A stretch of 64,000 nt of DNA. It comes from Amaurobius ferox. Taxonomy: Eukaryota > Arthropoda > Arachnida > Araneae > Amaurobiidae. The notes below the pieces were generated by a model. The model saw only the letters and a program-made list of their open reading frames with translations, had not been told where the DNA came from and did no database searches. The stretch is taken from NCBI GenBank assembly GCA_951213105.1, contig OX578135.1, positions 167,326,060-167,390,059 of the forward strand, read 5' to 3'. The translations under genes and the position numbers were made by a program. The first letter of the stretch is position 1; each line of letters opens with the position of its first letter. This document shows, piece by piece, positions 9,501-20,363 of this stretch.

Positions 9501-10333
9501 ACCATCTCAAATAATAAAAGGCAATGTCTGTGTGTCTGTCTGTGGGTCTTATACAGTATACGTTCAGTGACCGCGCTTCGGAGAGCTACGAAATTTGGCA
9601 ATCGGAGACCCGGGGGGGGGATACTTGAAAACCGATTTTTAAAATTTGAATTATTTTTTTAGTTATTTAATGATTTAATGTTTTTTGTGATTTCGACCGT
9701 TTTTTCCCATTTTTCCCCTTTTTTCTCCACCATCCAGACGTCGTAGAAAAAAACAAATCACACCACCGAAAAGAGTAGACAATTGTGAGTAAAAATATAT
9801 CAATTTTAAATCTCAGAGACAAATTCAAATATTTTTAAAGATTTTAAAACAAAAGTCACTTTCGGTTCAGAAGAACGAACTTTCGTTTTTAAATCCTTCC
9901 ATCCGGAAAAATTCCGAGAATTTCGACTAATAATTTACATTTTTAGAAAGCTCAAATATCTGGAATTCTTCCAAGTCCAACCTGGTCAAGAAATATTCTG
10001 TATTGCCCACAGGATCGGGATTTTAAAATTTTCCGAATTTCAATTTCTCGGTGTTCCGCTAAAGGAGTTCTTCACCGGCGTTTTACCCGCAGAAGAAGGA
10101 GGGAAGGTGGTGGGGGCATCACGGTTCTGAATGGTTCTGAATGGACGTCACGGTTCTGCCGTCACGGTTCTTTAAGTGGATATTTTAATTTATGGATATT
10201 TTAAATGGATATTTTAATTTATGGATATTTTAAATGGATATTTTAATTTTATGGATATTTTAAATGATGGAACGATGGAACGAGGATGATGGAATTAAGA
10301 GCTTAACATATGGTCATTATAAAATTTAAATTA
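9501..10333. repeat. Microsatellite-linked repeat and AT-rich minisatellite
   Basis: A GTCTGTGTGTCTGTCTGTGG microsatellite at 9522-9548 is followed by CAGTGACCGCGCTTCGGAGA and GCTACGAAATTTGGCAATCG, the style of the microsatellite-bearing repeats in this window but not alignable with A-D by eye. A run of nine G lies near 9612. At 10155-10266 the unit TGGATATTTTAATTTATGGA plus ATTTTAAA repeats about four times. No gene is seen. Confidence 0.5.
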
Positions 10334-10572
10334 GCGCGTGGGAATTGCACCCGGTAAGTCCTGGTTCGATTCCCGCCACTGTCAAAACTGCCGCCGTGTT
10401 CAGGCGGAGTACGATCACGTTAAACATGTGAGTCCATAAGTCCTTCCGAGAAGTTGGTGATAGGGGAAGGAGAGTACGGTCCCTACGGATACCTCCCCCA
10501 CTGAGTTCCGGTCTAAATTGGGTGGCACTTCCTGGCCGTCCAAATACTTACCTTATACCTTTCTGGTAGGTC
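10334..10572 (+). mobile_element. SINE fragment with tRNA-type B box
   Basis: This copy shares the SINE body of 12697-12980 and 35911-36296 (GCCGTGTTCAGGCGGAGTAC, GTCCTTCCGAGAAGTTGGTG, GTTCCGGTCTAAATTGGGTG, CCTTTCTGGTAGGT). It lacks the 5S head and the (CAA)n tail. It keeps a segment absent from the 5S-headed copies, CTGGTTCGATTCCCGCCACT, which fits a polymerase III B box (GGTTCGATTCC). So the older form of the element had a tRNA-like promoter. No target duplication is seen. Confidence 0.82.
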
Positions 10573-10634
10573 TCGCCAGCGAGTTTGCCACGGTCAGAAT
10601 TTTCAAGAGTATCGAACAGGCTGGTCGACAAAGG

Positions 10635-10740
10635 TGGCTAGTTTTTTAATAAAACGTTTATTTGTTTCCGAATTCTAACCATTGGCATATCTTCTAAAAC
10701 GATACATACATACATGCCGAACTTCACGGTTTTAACTCAA
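10635..10740 (+). mobile_element. Tc1-type element 3' end fragment
   Basis: The stretch TTTTTTAATAAAACGTTTAT, CCGAATTCTAACCATTGGCA and AACGATACATACATACATGC closely follows the text at 15055-15145, which lies downstream of a Tc1 coding remnant. It is therefore a 3' flank or terminus of the same transposon family. No coding part remains. Confidence 0.6.
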
Positions 10741-10914
10741 TCACTTATGGGTGCATATATTTTTTGCAAGTGAGTATATAGTAATTTACAATATCCCATT
10801 ATAGTATAGCAGATTTTTTTAAACACGATACCACTTTGAATAATGAGATTATATACCTCGTATTGTATTTAGCCCAAAATAATTTAATTCAAATTTTTGA
10901 AACAAATTTTAAAA

Positions 10915-11562
10915 TCTGATCTGGGCAACACATCACTATCCGCACAGACTCAAATTCATTTTATCATCATTTTTTTTCAAAATTCATTAAATTGTGTTTA
11001 AGTGCACAAAGTAACAGGCAGAATTATTTGAAATTACATTGAATTTGCAGTTTTCATTCTAGTTTCGTTTATATTTTATATCTGGACCTATTTTCAAATG
11101 TGGTGTGGGCAAAATGCGGACTAACTAAAAATCTCGAGAACAGCTAGTGCTGGAGTAATGCGGTTGGCGTTGTTATTTTCATCGTCAAAAATTACGTTTA
11201 AAAGCATCACTTAACTGATACATTTAAGAATGCGTACTTTTTTATTATAGATTTTGATGATTTTTGCGGGCCATTTCGCAAAATAAAACTGGTTTTTTCT
11301 CCGAATAATAATACTAAAACTTATTCAACATCAAGGTAACCCACAATTGACTTACCTACTAAATTTTACGAAATTGGGTCAATTCATTATTCAATTAGAT
11401 TGCATACATACATTACACATACAGACACACAGATGGCACGCTAAGAACAGTTTTCTAGTGTTCTAGTGTGCTCGAAACGTGTAGATCCTTCATAAACTTG
11501 AGATGCTATTTTCAACATTCCAATATTTTCCCTATGTATAACTATGCATTGTAGGGAATAAA
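10915..11562 (+). mobile_element. Family A repeat
   Basis: Starts TCTGATCTGGGCAACACATC and includes CTCGAGAACAGCTAGTGCTG, GCGGGCCATTTCGCAAAATA, a short ACACATACAGACACACAGAT microsatellite, and a degraded terminal hairpin (TTTTCCCTATGTATAACTAT and GTAGGGAATAAAA). It has the shared A layout and no coding capacity. Confidence 0.75.
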
Positions 11563-11684
11563 AATGTGATTAGAAAATATATTATTAATCAATATGTATC
11601 TAACTTATTCCAAATGAATCACCACCCTCTTACACACATTTGTACAATCATACACACATTAATTTCTATAATTTATATATAAAA

Positions 11685-11764
11685 CCGGATGTAGGCAGCA
11701 CATAACCTTCTTTACAGACTCAAAATTAAAAAAAAATACTTATTTTAAATTATATTGAAATACA
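11685..11764 (+). repeat. Family A 5' fragment
   Basis: CGGATGTAGGCAGCACATAA followed by TCTTTACAGACTCAAA is the start of an A copy. It is cut after about 80 bp, where the next element begins in the opposite orientation. Confidence 0.6.
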
Positions 11765-12250
11765 GTTACTTTCCCTATATACCTAGTATAATGTATAGGA
11801 AAAATATTGTGACGGGGTCAAAAATTCGAATTTTCGACGGAAGACACAATCAAGCATCCCTGAACTCGAATCGAACACTTTTGAGGTAATGTCTGCGTAT
11901 GTATATGTATATATGTTAGTGTGTGCATATATATGTTAATGTGTGTGTATGTGTGCTTCCATGAATCTGTGGATACGGTATGTCACGAATGAATGGAGTG
12001 TTTCGAACAAAATTATGTACAAATATTGCAATCGGTGAATACTGGAACCCTGTTAATTTTTAAAACAATAGCATGTCCGAAAAACCCCAAAATATTCGAA
12101 TGACTTCTTGAAATCATTAAAAAATCATAACTTTCAGTAAAATGATCATTTCTTATGTAATTTTTTATTGGAAACGAATGACACCAATTTTAGAAAGCTA
12201 GCATGAGGAGTTCGTGAGACTGTATGTTTATTATAAATAGACGAGCGAAT
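11765..12250 (-). mobile_element. Family B repeat, 3' half, minus strand
   Basis: It begins with the terminal hairpin ACTTTCCCTATATACCTAGT...TGTATAGGAAAA, then the reverse complement of the B signature (CGAATTTTCGACGGAAGACA, CAAGCATCCCTGAACTCGAA, GAACACTTTTGAGGTAATGT), and a GTATGTATATGTATATATG microsatellite. It then follows B up to the ACACCAATTTTAGAAAGCTA region. The 5' half is missing. Confidence 0.68.
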
Positions 12251-12682
12251 CGAAGTCCATTCTCTATTCCTAATGAAGGGAAATCAACATTTGCCTGAAT
12301 TTTGCTATTACTTTTAATCGAAAACTACAATAGGTAGGATGGCACACGTGAAATTACACACTGACGTGCAATCACAATTTCAATAATTGAAGCGAACACA
12401 AGCAACAACCACTTTTAAACAGTTAATCAAAGCGGGTGCACTTGCATGCATTGTGATTTAAACGTGCTCTTATATCTTAAATACGTTTTTGCTATTTAAA
12501 TATGTTAGTTTGATTTCATTGCTTTCCTGTATTCTAATTTATTTAATTTAATATTCAAATTCTAAAATCTTATAGGTTCATTTGTATATTGGGATTCTGA
12601 TATATTGAAATTAATTTTATTATACTTCTTTATACGTCTTTCATAATTATTTGTCAAATTAAGTTTTAATCTGAAATCTTTC
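12251..12682. other. AT-rich spacer, no recognised gene
   Basis: No gene, RNA or repeat relationship is seen. The sequence is the insertion target of the SINE that follows. Confidence 0.5.
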
Positions 12683-12994
12683 ACAGTTAGCATACTCCGC
12701 GTGCTGTTGGCCATCTCGGGTGCGGTATCCCCGTGGTTTGCGCGCTAGATTTGCACGCTACCACAAATGCCGCCGTGTTCATGCGGAGTACGATCACGTT
12801 AAACATGTGGGTCCGTAAGTCCTTCCGAGAGGTTGGTGGTAGGGGAAGGAGGGTACGGTCCCTGTGGATGCCTCCCCCACTGGGTTCCGGTCTAAATTGG
12901 GTGGCACTTCCCGGCCGTCCATACGGTTACCTTACACCTTTCTGGTAGGTCGGACGGTCTGGGTCTCAACAACAACAACAACAGTTAGCATACT
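12683..12994 (+). mobile_element. 5'-truncated 5S-type SINE with 14-bp target duplication
   Basis: The duplication ACAGTTAGCATACT is perfect at 12683-12696 and 12981-12994. The element (12697-12980) starts inside the last 16 bases of the 5S head (CCGCGTGCTGTTGGCC) and continues through the tRNA-like piece and body to GGTCTGGGTCTC and a (AAC)n tail. Truncation at the 5' end plus a duplicated target is the mark of target-primed reverse transcription by a LINE partner. Open frames over it are artefacts, since other copies share them only by descent. Confidence 0.93.
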
Positions 12995-13069
12995 TCATAT
13001 GCGCGAATTCTTTCAAAACCGGGCTCTTTACAAGTTAAATAAATTTATAAAAAAAAAATTACATAAAAC

Positions 13070-13330
13070 TACAATAGTTACATAATACACAAAGTTACAT
13101 AAAAGTGTTAATTATTATGTAACTGTTCACAATAGTTACTTAAAAATCTTAACTATTATAAAACAGTTCACAATAGTTACATAAAAGTGTTAATTATTAT
13201 GTAACTGCTCACAATAGTTGCATAAAAATGTTAAATATTATGTAACTGTTCACAATAGTTACATAAAAGTGTTAACTATTATGTAACTGTGCACAATAGT
13301 TGCATAAAAGTGTTAACTATTGTGAAATAT
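13070..13330 (+). repeat. 41-bp palindromic tandem repeat
   Basis: About six units of CACAATAGTTACATAAAAGT GTTAA TTATTATGTAACTGTT type. Each unit holds GTTACATAA and its reverse complement TTATGTAAC, so every monomer can form a hairpin. Units differ at several positions (for example TTGCATAAAAATG). Function unknown. Confidence 0.85.
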
Positions 13331-13448
13331 GTCGCTTTTCACGCGTGATATTATGCGACAAATTTGATTACAGAAATCTAGTGGATTTTGTTCGTTCATG
13401 CTTCGTATTTACGAAAATGAAACAAAATAATGGAATGGAAATTAATAC

Positions 13449-13802
13449 TTGCGCTATACAGTAAGAAAATGTGTAAATACTAATCCCTTGAAGTCAGCGG
13501 AAACAAAAGAAGCTGTAAATAATCCAAAAAAAACAAAAAAACAAATTCCGTTTCTAAAATATATCAGATTTGCTGACGGCGAGTCTTTCTTTGGAAAACA
13601 GAAAATTGCGAGCCCAAAATATGCTCTTAGTCTACGAAATATACATCAGATTGTTACTGAAAATATATCTCATGCTCATAATGATACAGGAATATGTTTG
13701 ACTAGTAAATACATACCTCCAAGATTTGAGAAAAGAAATATTGCTTCGCGTGGAAAAGAGGGCTTAAGGGAAAACACGGATGGAGAGAAAAACAGGCGAT
13801 AA
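13449..13802 (+). CDS. Open frame of 117 codons, unrecognised
   Basis: An ATG-led frame rich in Lys, Asn and Ile, with a basic C-terminus. I recognise no domain, signal peptide or membrane segment, and no splice or promoter context is visible. It lies just downstream of the 41-bp repeats in AT-rich DNA. A chance frame or a decayed element fragment is at least as likely as a real gene. Confidence 0.12.
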   Translation: MRYTVRKCVNTNPLKSAETKEAVNNPKKTKKQIPFLKYIRFADGESFFGKQKIASPKYALSLRNIHQIVTENISHAHNDTGICLTSKYIPPRFEKRNIASRGKEGLRENTDGEKNRR

Positions 13803-14744
13803 GACGGAAGTGTGAGCCTGTATAGAAGTTCTATTTAATAATAATATAAATTTGTGTGGTAATAAAGTAACTTAGTATGCATCACTATCTGCACATACTT
13901 AAAATGTTTACACGGCATATTGCCAGTCCCCGACAGAAAACAACATTTACAGGCTGCTTATGTTATTGTTTGAAAATCCAAATCGCTTGACCTCGGCGAC
14001 CCATAGGTGGCTTTGACGACAGATTTGGCGAAATATCGCCAACTTAGCAAGTTTTAGAATCTTGCTCGAATTTTGTAAATTGGTTAAGAATTTTCCATGT
14101 TTACGTAGATTTCACTTAAAATTTCCACGTATTTTATAATAAAATAGGATTTTGTGTCGTGTCAAAAAACCTCAATCAACCTTATAGTATATTAAAAGGA
14201 TGTCTGATCGTTTGTGTCGTCTGTAGCGGAAAATATAAGCGATGTATGGCAATGAAATTTGATTATTTTATATTAATTTTTATTAATTATTTATTTTATA
14301 TCTATTATTTTATATTTTTAGCACGATTTTTACACAAATCGGCTCCTTAGCGACCACAATACTATTACAGAGTTTTTACATTTTTCTAGATTATGTGATA
14401 TTTCTTTCGCCGCATACGAAAACTAAGATTAGCACAATTTTCTAGTTTGGCAAAAATTTGGGTGTATATCTCTGCAATCTATTATTTTTTAATTTCAAAA
14501 GTAATTTATTTTTTTGTCCAACGAGCAAACCTGTAAGATTTTCTGAGTCCAGAGAATCCTTTCGGAGGGTCATTTATATTATCTTTTTTAGCCTTCAAAG
14601 TTTGTAGAACGGTGCTCATTTGGATTGAAACTGACATGGCTATTTGGAAACTGAGTGGTTTTATTTCAGTAGCGGGAGCTTATTTAGTAATCGAACAACC
14701 CCATGTAATTCGTTTTAATATACATGATACAGAAATTCATATGC
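13803..14744. other. AT-rich spacer, no recognised gene
   Basis: I see only AT-rich text, including a GGCGACC/GGCGAAATATCGCCAACT segment near 14005-14045. That segment recalls the internal GGCGAC motifs of family B and may be a small fragment of it. The text near 19060-19150 (ATTTTTACACAAATCGGTGC) is related to 14325-14345 (TTTTTACACAAATCGGCTCC). Confidence 0.45.
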
Positions 14745-15150
14745 TCAGTTTCAATTTACCAGCTAGACAACGCTCAACCACATACTGCACGACTTTCTCA
14801 ATAATGTATTCGTGGATGTAACACCTTCCTATGGCCATCCAGGTCTCCAGGCTTATCACCAATAGAACGCTTCTGGGACTTGGAGCATTTGCAGCCTTCT
14901 CAGAATACCACTGAATTAACTGACCAGTTCCAACATTATTTTGCAAAATTTTCCGCAGAGTAACTTAACTGACTCTATGCCGCACAGAATATCAACTTGT
15001 TTAGCTCCCAGGGAAGGGAGCTAAACTAAAATGTCAACATCTTGTTGCCACCAATTTTTAATAAAACTTTTTTTTTTTGCTCCCAAATTCTCATCATTTG
15101 CATATTTCCTCAAACGATACATACATGTCGAGCTTCGAGGCTGTCGCATA
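14745..15150 (+). pseudogene. Tc1-type transposase remnant with 3' flank
   Basis: This copy is closely related to 8865-9500. It reads LDNAQPHTARLSQ near 14764, then SRSPGLSPIERFWDLE around 14850, QNTTELTDQFQH near 14905 and a DSMPHRI-type block near 14975, with stops and frame changes. The 3' flank (TTTTTAATAAAACTTTTTTT, then AAACGATACATACATGTCGA) matches 10635-10740. The first catalytic Asp region is absent. Dead copy. Confidence 0.82.
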
Positions 15151-15744
15151 ATTCCTTGTCAAATATTGAAATACAAATAACTAATTCAGTTAATACAAAA
15201 GTGTAACTTTAGATGGATGGGAGAATTTCAGAATAAAAACAAAATGAAATTAATCTTCTCACAATTAAATGGAAGAACGTTGCCCCTAATTCAAGTATTC
15301 TCATTGGAAATGCAAAACTGTACTCCAATAATCCCTTGTCGTTCAAAGGTAAAAACTGAGCAAATATGGATTTAATTTCCTTTCAACCATTTGGGTATTG
15401 GAAAACATTCTTAATTCCGAAAGTTTTTCTACATTTCAATTAAAATATCGGTATTGCAATTAAATCCAAGCAAAAATCGCCACCTGGTAAAGGGAATATT
15501 CAATAAATTGAATAGAAAGATAGTTGCTGAAATCAAACCACAAAGGATTATTTTAAATTTTCCTTCTAAAATGTGTGTTGATAAATGGATATCGAAAGGC
15601 AGCTAATTCAGATTTAATAACGAATTGTATCTAAATATAGTTTTATGAAAGAAACACTAAATCACAATCTAATTGAATTATCATCCGTAAAAGTTTCCTA
15701 ATATAAATAAACTTGAAAATAAAATAAAATTGAATATATATAAA
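15151..15744. other. AT-rich spacer, no recognised gene
   Basis: AT-rich with no open frame of interest and no repeat relationship that I could establish. Confidence 0.45.
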
Positions 15745-16160
15745 TGAAATTGTATGTATGTGTATGTGTGTGTTTGTTTCACCATCACAGGAGAACGACT
15801 GCACCGAATTTCATGAAATTTTGTTGGTAGTCGTGAAAAGGACTACTTAAAATTTAGTCAATGTTTCGAGAAGACCAGGAGTTGCCAGATATTAATAAAA
15901 AGGAACTTCTCATAGAGATAGCATTATGCAGACGATATTTTTTTCGCATATTTATTTGGAAAAAAATGTATCATGTTGCTGAGGCAACGGAATAAAATCC
16001 AGTGAGTTAATGGAGCAGACGATTTTATTAAATTTTTTCCGACTTAAATAATAACGAAATGCATACAAAAATGATTTTTATAGGAATTGCATTTTTGACT
16101 GGATTACATCATTAAAGCCTTTGAGTTTAAAGATTACGGGAATAATTGATATTTTCAGTT
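15745..16160 (+). repeat. Microsatellite-linked interspersed repeat, unclassified
   Basis: A GTATGTATGTGTATGTGTGT microsatellite is followed by CACCATCACAGGAGAACGAC and TGCACCGAATTTCATGAAAT. The last phrase resembles the CCGAATTTCACAAAATTT phrase found beside microsatellites in family A, but the rest is different. It may be a further family with the same plan. Confidence 0.45.
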
Positions 16161-16589
16161 TCTTATGTCATCTTTTATATCATCGCAACGATTACATTAT
16201 CGAACTCATATAGTGTTTAGCCGATTGTTGAAACAGAATAAAAGCAGTACTGGTACATCTTCTAACACTATTTTAACGCTTTCATTTTGGCATATATTGA
16301 TCCGATTTCATATTTTATTTTATAAAGTTGTTTACGAACGGGACCAGGATGTTTTATTCTTCAGATCTGCAGGTGAGAATAATTTTAAATAGAGATGCGT
16401 CCTTTTAGGAGAATTAAATTATATAGTTTAATAGAATGTTTTGAATAACAATATCATTTAGAATACTATAAGAATTCGAACATTATTGTAAATTTTAAGT
16501 TTTTTTATATTATATATTCCGTACGAAGAAGGGGTATACTGCTAATATGTATAATATAATTTTTTATTACCATACTATACAGAGTTCCC

Positions 16590-16862
16590 TGCATTAAGCG
16601 TTGCAAAGTCATAAAGCATTGTAAAGTCATTAAGCATTGCAATGTCTTTAAACATTGCAATGTCATGAAGCATTGCAATGTCATTAAGCATTGCAATATC
16701 ATAAAGCTTTGAAATGTCATTAAGCATTGCAATGTCATTAAGCATTGCAAAATCATTAAGAATTGCAATGTCATAAAGCTTTGAAATGTCATTAAGCATT
16801 TCAATGTCATTAAGCATTGCAAAGTCATTAAGAATTGCAAAGTCATTACCTTTGTAAAGAAA
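16590..16862. repeat. 18-bp minisatellite
   Basis: About 15 units of CATTAAGCATTGCAATGT with variants (CATAAAGCTTTGAAATGT and others). The period is a multiple of three, so two frames stay open on the minus strand and give MLNDIA-like and LMTLQC-like repeat peptides. These are almost certainly not genes. Confidence 0.9.
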
Positions 16863-17120
16863 AGTCCATATGTGTACACGTCAGGTCAATCTATAATAAA
16901 GTGAATATTCCCGATCGAATAAAAGTGGTTGCAGAGCTCTGAACGAAGAGTTAAAAAAAGACAAGGCTAACGAACTCAACCAAGAACGCGAGATAGAAAA
17001 AGAAAGCCAATTATAAAGATGTATAACATTGTCTAACGAGTAGAAGTCGACATCTGGAACGAACGAAAAGCGTATACGGTGGCAAGAAATATCTGTCAAA
17101 AAATTATATGTTAACGTAGG
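16863..17120 (-). repeat. Family E repeat
   Basis: The reverse complement contains CTTTTATTCGATCGGGAATA, TTCACTTTATTATAGATTGA, CCTGACGTGTACACATATGG and TTTTCTTTACAAAGG. All are counterparts of 62640-62762 and 28500-28580. The 18-bp minisatellite abuts its end. Confidence 0.6.
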
Positions 17121-17659
17121 CAATTTTAATAGGTACTAGACTAAATTTTTCTTGTTCTAAGTGCGGTTTGCTGTATCAATCTTATATAGGACAGCAATTC
17201 ATTAATAAATCTATTGTGGGAAATAAATGACGTCTAATATTTTTCATCTATATCACTCTTTTTCGTTTATATCACTTTTTCGTTAGTCTTTTATCCCAAC
17301 ATTTGCAAATTCTTAGCTAAGGATGCTTTCACCATGTATTGAATCAGACATAATCACGTTACTAAAGATAGATCTAACGTGTACACTCAGCCATTTTAGT
17401 GTACACTTACTACTTTAGTGTTAGAAGTTTACACCACTTTAGTGTACACTTCTAATGTGTACTCTTACTCACATCTTAGACAAACGTAAAGTTTAGAGTG
17501 CCCTTTATAAAACTTTTGTAATAAAAATGTAGTTTGAGAGCGAAATATTGGTCCCAAGAGCTGCGCATGTCCCTACTACCCATTTACCTACTTTGCCTAT
17601 GGTTTAAAACGGCCCTGCCTATAAGAAGTGTGATATTTTCTGTAACATTTTCCTAGATT
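17121..17659. other. Spacer with no recognised gene
   Basis: Near 17375-17465 the phrases TAGTGTACACTT and TTTAGTGTTAGAAG recur irregularly (four or five times), a local degenerate duplication. Otherwise nothing is recognised. Confidence 0.45.
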
Positions 17660-18475
17660 TTACTTTCCCGACAGTACATGGTAATGTATAGGGAAAGTAT
17701 TGGAATTCAATCGAAAATTGCAACCCAAGTTTTCGACGGTTCTACAAGTTTAGAGCACTTTAAAACCCGAAAAGAAACTATTTTTAGAACGGCGTATGTA
17801 TGTGTGTGTCTACAATATATGCATCTACTCTATCTGAATAACTATTTGGCCAAATATCAGAAAATTGGGTAGGTACGTTACTTGTAGATTATCCTAGTGC
17901 CGTATAGATTTTGGTACAAGTAGGAAAAAAATAATTTCCATTTATTGTGAAATGGCCCATAAAAGTCATATGTATCCAGTTTAGCTGAAAAACTAATTAA
18001 TCAAATTTTACAAAATTTGGTAGATAATTTACTTGTAGGTTTCTCTGGTGCTGATTAGAATTTGGTATAATTCGGAAAGAAATAACCTGCTTTTTTTTTT
18101 CTTTTTTGCGAAATGGTCCGCAAAAATCGTCAGAATATAAAATGAAAGATAACATGTGCTCAAATGTATAGACTAAATGCTTATTTTATACGTAACTTTT
18201 GATAAAGAAAATAATAAAATCAACCCCATAGTTCTAGTACCAAACGTTCTCGAGGTATTTTTAGATTTTTCGTATTTTTGCCAAGTCTTATTTGAAAATG
18301 CTTCCAGCCGCCGAAAATGAAACCGAGAATTGAATTAAAACAGCAAATTCAGTGTTATTTCATATAATTATCCGTGTTATTTTGTGCAATCAAACTCAAT
18401 TTGATGAATTATGAGAAAAAGAAAGATAAAATGAGTTTAAGTCTGTAGGGAAAGTCATGTGCTGCCCACATCAAA
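17660..18475 (-). mobile_element. Family A repeat, minus strand
   Basis: The copy opens with the 3' hairpin ACTTTCCCGACAGTACATGG...GTATAGGGAAAGT (17662-17698). It contains two copies of the AAATGGCC/GCGAAATGGTCC block and ends with GTCTGTAGGGAAAGTCATGT and GCTGCCCACATCA, the reverse complement of the 5' end. Both termini are present, so it is complete. The microsatellite is short (GTATGTATGTGTGTGTCTAC). Confidence 0.8.
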
Positions 18476-19399
18476 TTTTCTCATTACATTATCCGCGTTT
18501 GGAATAAAATAATGTCTTGATAACAAATGTGTCTAGTTATATGTGATAAGATCTATTAATATTTAAAAGTAATTGTAAAACAAATCAGTATTTACATCGT
18601 TTATAAATAATGCAATAATTTAACCGACGTCTAAGGATTCTGAGGATTAAGATTTCCTAGAATCAGTCTTTCTTAGACTTTTTCTATAATTTTAATTTTG
18701 TGAGGGAACAGATTATCTTTTGTGAGCAATTAGTTGAATGACTTCGCTCCAGAAATAATTACGAGACTAATCAGTCATAATTTAAAAACGGTAATTTGAG
18801 GCAGAGTAAAATTTAAGAGAAGCCGCACTTAACGAGGGGACTCTTGTTACTAAACTCAATGAATTATGCTACTTTATGGAACAAACAAAGGAAATATAAA
18901 CTTCCTGCACATATATTGTCTTGCCATCGTGTTAAAACATAACGTATCTTATGTAATAAAAAATATGTTTGTTTGCGTTTCTGAATAGCGGCAAAATTCA
19001 AAGATCTTCGAGAAATGTATTTTAGGTCACTGGGCAATACGGCTCTGGCGAGTTTTTTTTTTTTCTTTTAATTAAATGCTATTTTTAGTTATTTTATGTT
19101 GAAGTACGATTTTTGAATAATTTTTACACAAATCGGTGCCTTAGCGATCGAAGATATTCTCACACAGTTTCTATATTTACATCATCGGAATGATCAAAGA
19201 ACGTTCTTTCTAACTCACATGAGCCGAATCCTTAGGATAATAGCTTCATATTTATTTATTTATTTCTAAATACATCAAAAAGGCATGTTTTATGCATTTT
19301 ATTTTCTTATTGTGTCACATCCGAGAAATGAAGATTAGCACAATTCTGTAGCTTGTCAAAAATATGGATTTATTTCTCGGCAGACTAACACAAAAAAAA
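18476..19399. other. AT-rich spacer, no recognised gene
   Basis: Nothing supports a gene. A segment near 19085-19155 is related to 14270-14350, suggesting another low-copy repeat. Confidence 0.45.
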
Positions 19400-20180
19400 T
19401 CTGATGTGGGCAACACATGACTTTCCTTATATAATGTAATGAATTTACTACTTTTTCAGTAAAAAAAATAGGTTTTTTTATAGTAGATACTAATATTCTT
19501 TCCAAGATATTGAATTTTCGACAATTAGTCGTCATTTCCATTGATTTAGCGTCATTTTTATCCATTTGGCGAGATTTTCGTTAATTTGGCAACATTAAAA
19601 AAAAGTCGCCAAGTTGGCGACATTCCGCCAAATTCGTCGCCAAAATCTCGCCAAGCGTTATGTACTAAGAAATAAGTTATCCTTACAGCAGATAAATGAC
19701 TACTGGCTTTCAAATACAAAAATATTATTCAAAGTATCTTTTTTCATGAATGGAACGAGCTAGATCCACGAGAATGATGTCACTCAATTTATCGCATGGT
19801 ATTACATATGAAAAGTGAACCTGCTTCTCAATAGGAAATATTTTTTTTTATTTTATATGACTTTTCGATAATTTTTTTTAAAAGTGTACAATATCTCGAG
19901 AACGGTTCATGTTAGCGTTCTAAAATTTATGTCAATCGTTTTCTAATGAAAAAGTACATAAGAAATGTCTATTTGCGTAACTTTATTAGTGGTTTTGATT
20001 TTTTGACGATTTTTTCAAAATTTCATTCGAAAATTTAGGGGGGTTCTGAACATTCGATTGTGTATAAAAACAATAGGCTTCCAGTGTTTACGGATTGTGG
20101 TTTTTGTACCAAATTTGGTTTGAATCGGTCCATTCGTTCGTTAGTTATCGTCTCCACAGACTCACTGACACACACACATA

Positions 20181-20225
<45 letters not shown>

Positions 20226-20363
20226 ACACACAGACATCACTTCAAAAATGTTTGATTCGTGATCAGGGATGCTTGAAACGTGCTCTCCCGTCGAAAACTC
20301 GAATTCGAATTTTCGACCCCGTCACAATACTTTCCTTATACATTATGTATATAAGGAAAGTAA
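19400..20363 (+). mobile_element. Family B repeat, complete
   Basis: The best complete B copy. It begins TCTGATGTGGGCAACACATG and continues ACTTTCCTTATATAATGTAA. It includes an internal GGCGAC/GGCGAGATTTT region (19550-19660), CTCGAGAACGGTTCATGTTA, and a (CA)n tract (20168-20240). It ends with the hairpin ACTTTCCTTATACATTATGT...ATAAGGAAAGT at 20329-20361. The 5' terminus ACTTTCCTTATATA is the reverse complement of the 3' terminus TATATAAGGAAAGT. Sequence order parallels family A throughout. The 101- to 121-residue frames over the microsatellite are shadows. Confidence 0.87.
20168..20240. repeat. (CA)n microsatellite inside family B
   Basis: Nearly pure CA repeat with a few T and G interruptions, at the same place in each B copy (compare 33663-33693 and 30118-30134 on the other strand). 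Confidence 0.95.

Noticed and set aside
16505..16879. 124-residue repeat protein on the minus strand
   Set aside because: It is the translation of an 18-bp minisatellite; a second open frame overlaps it.
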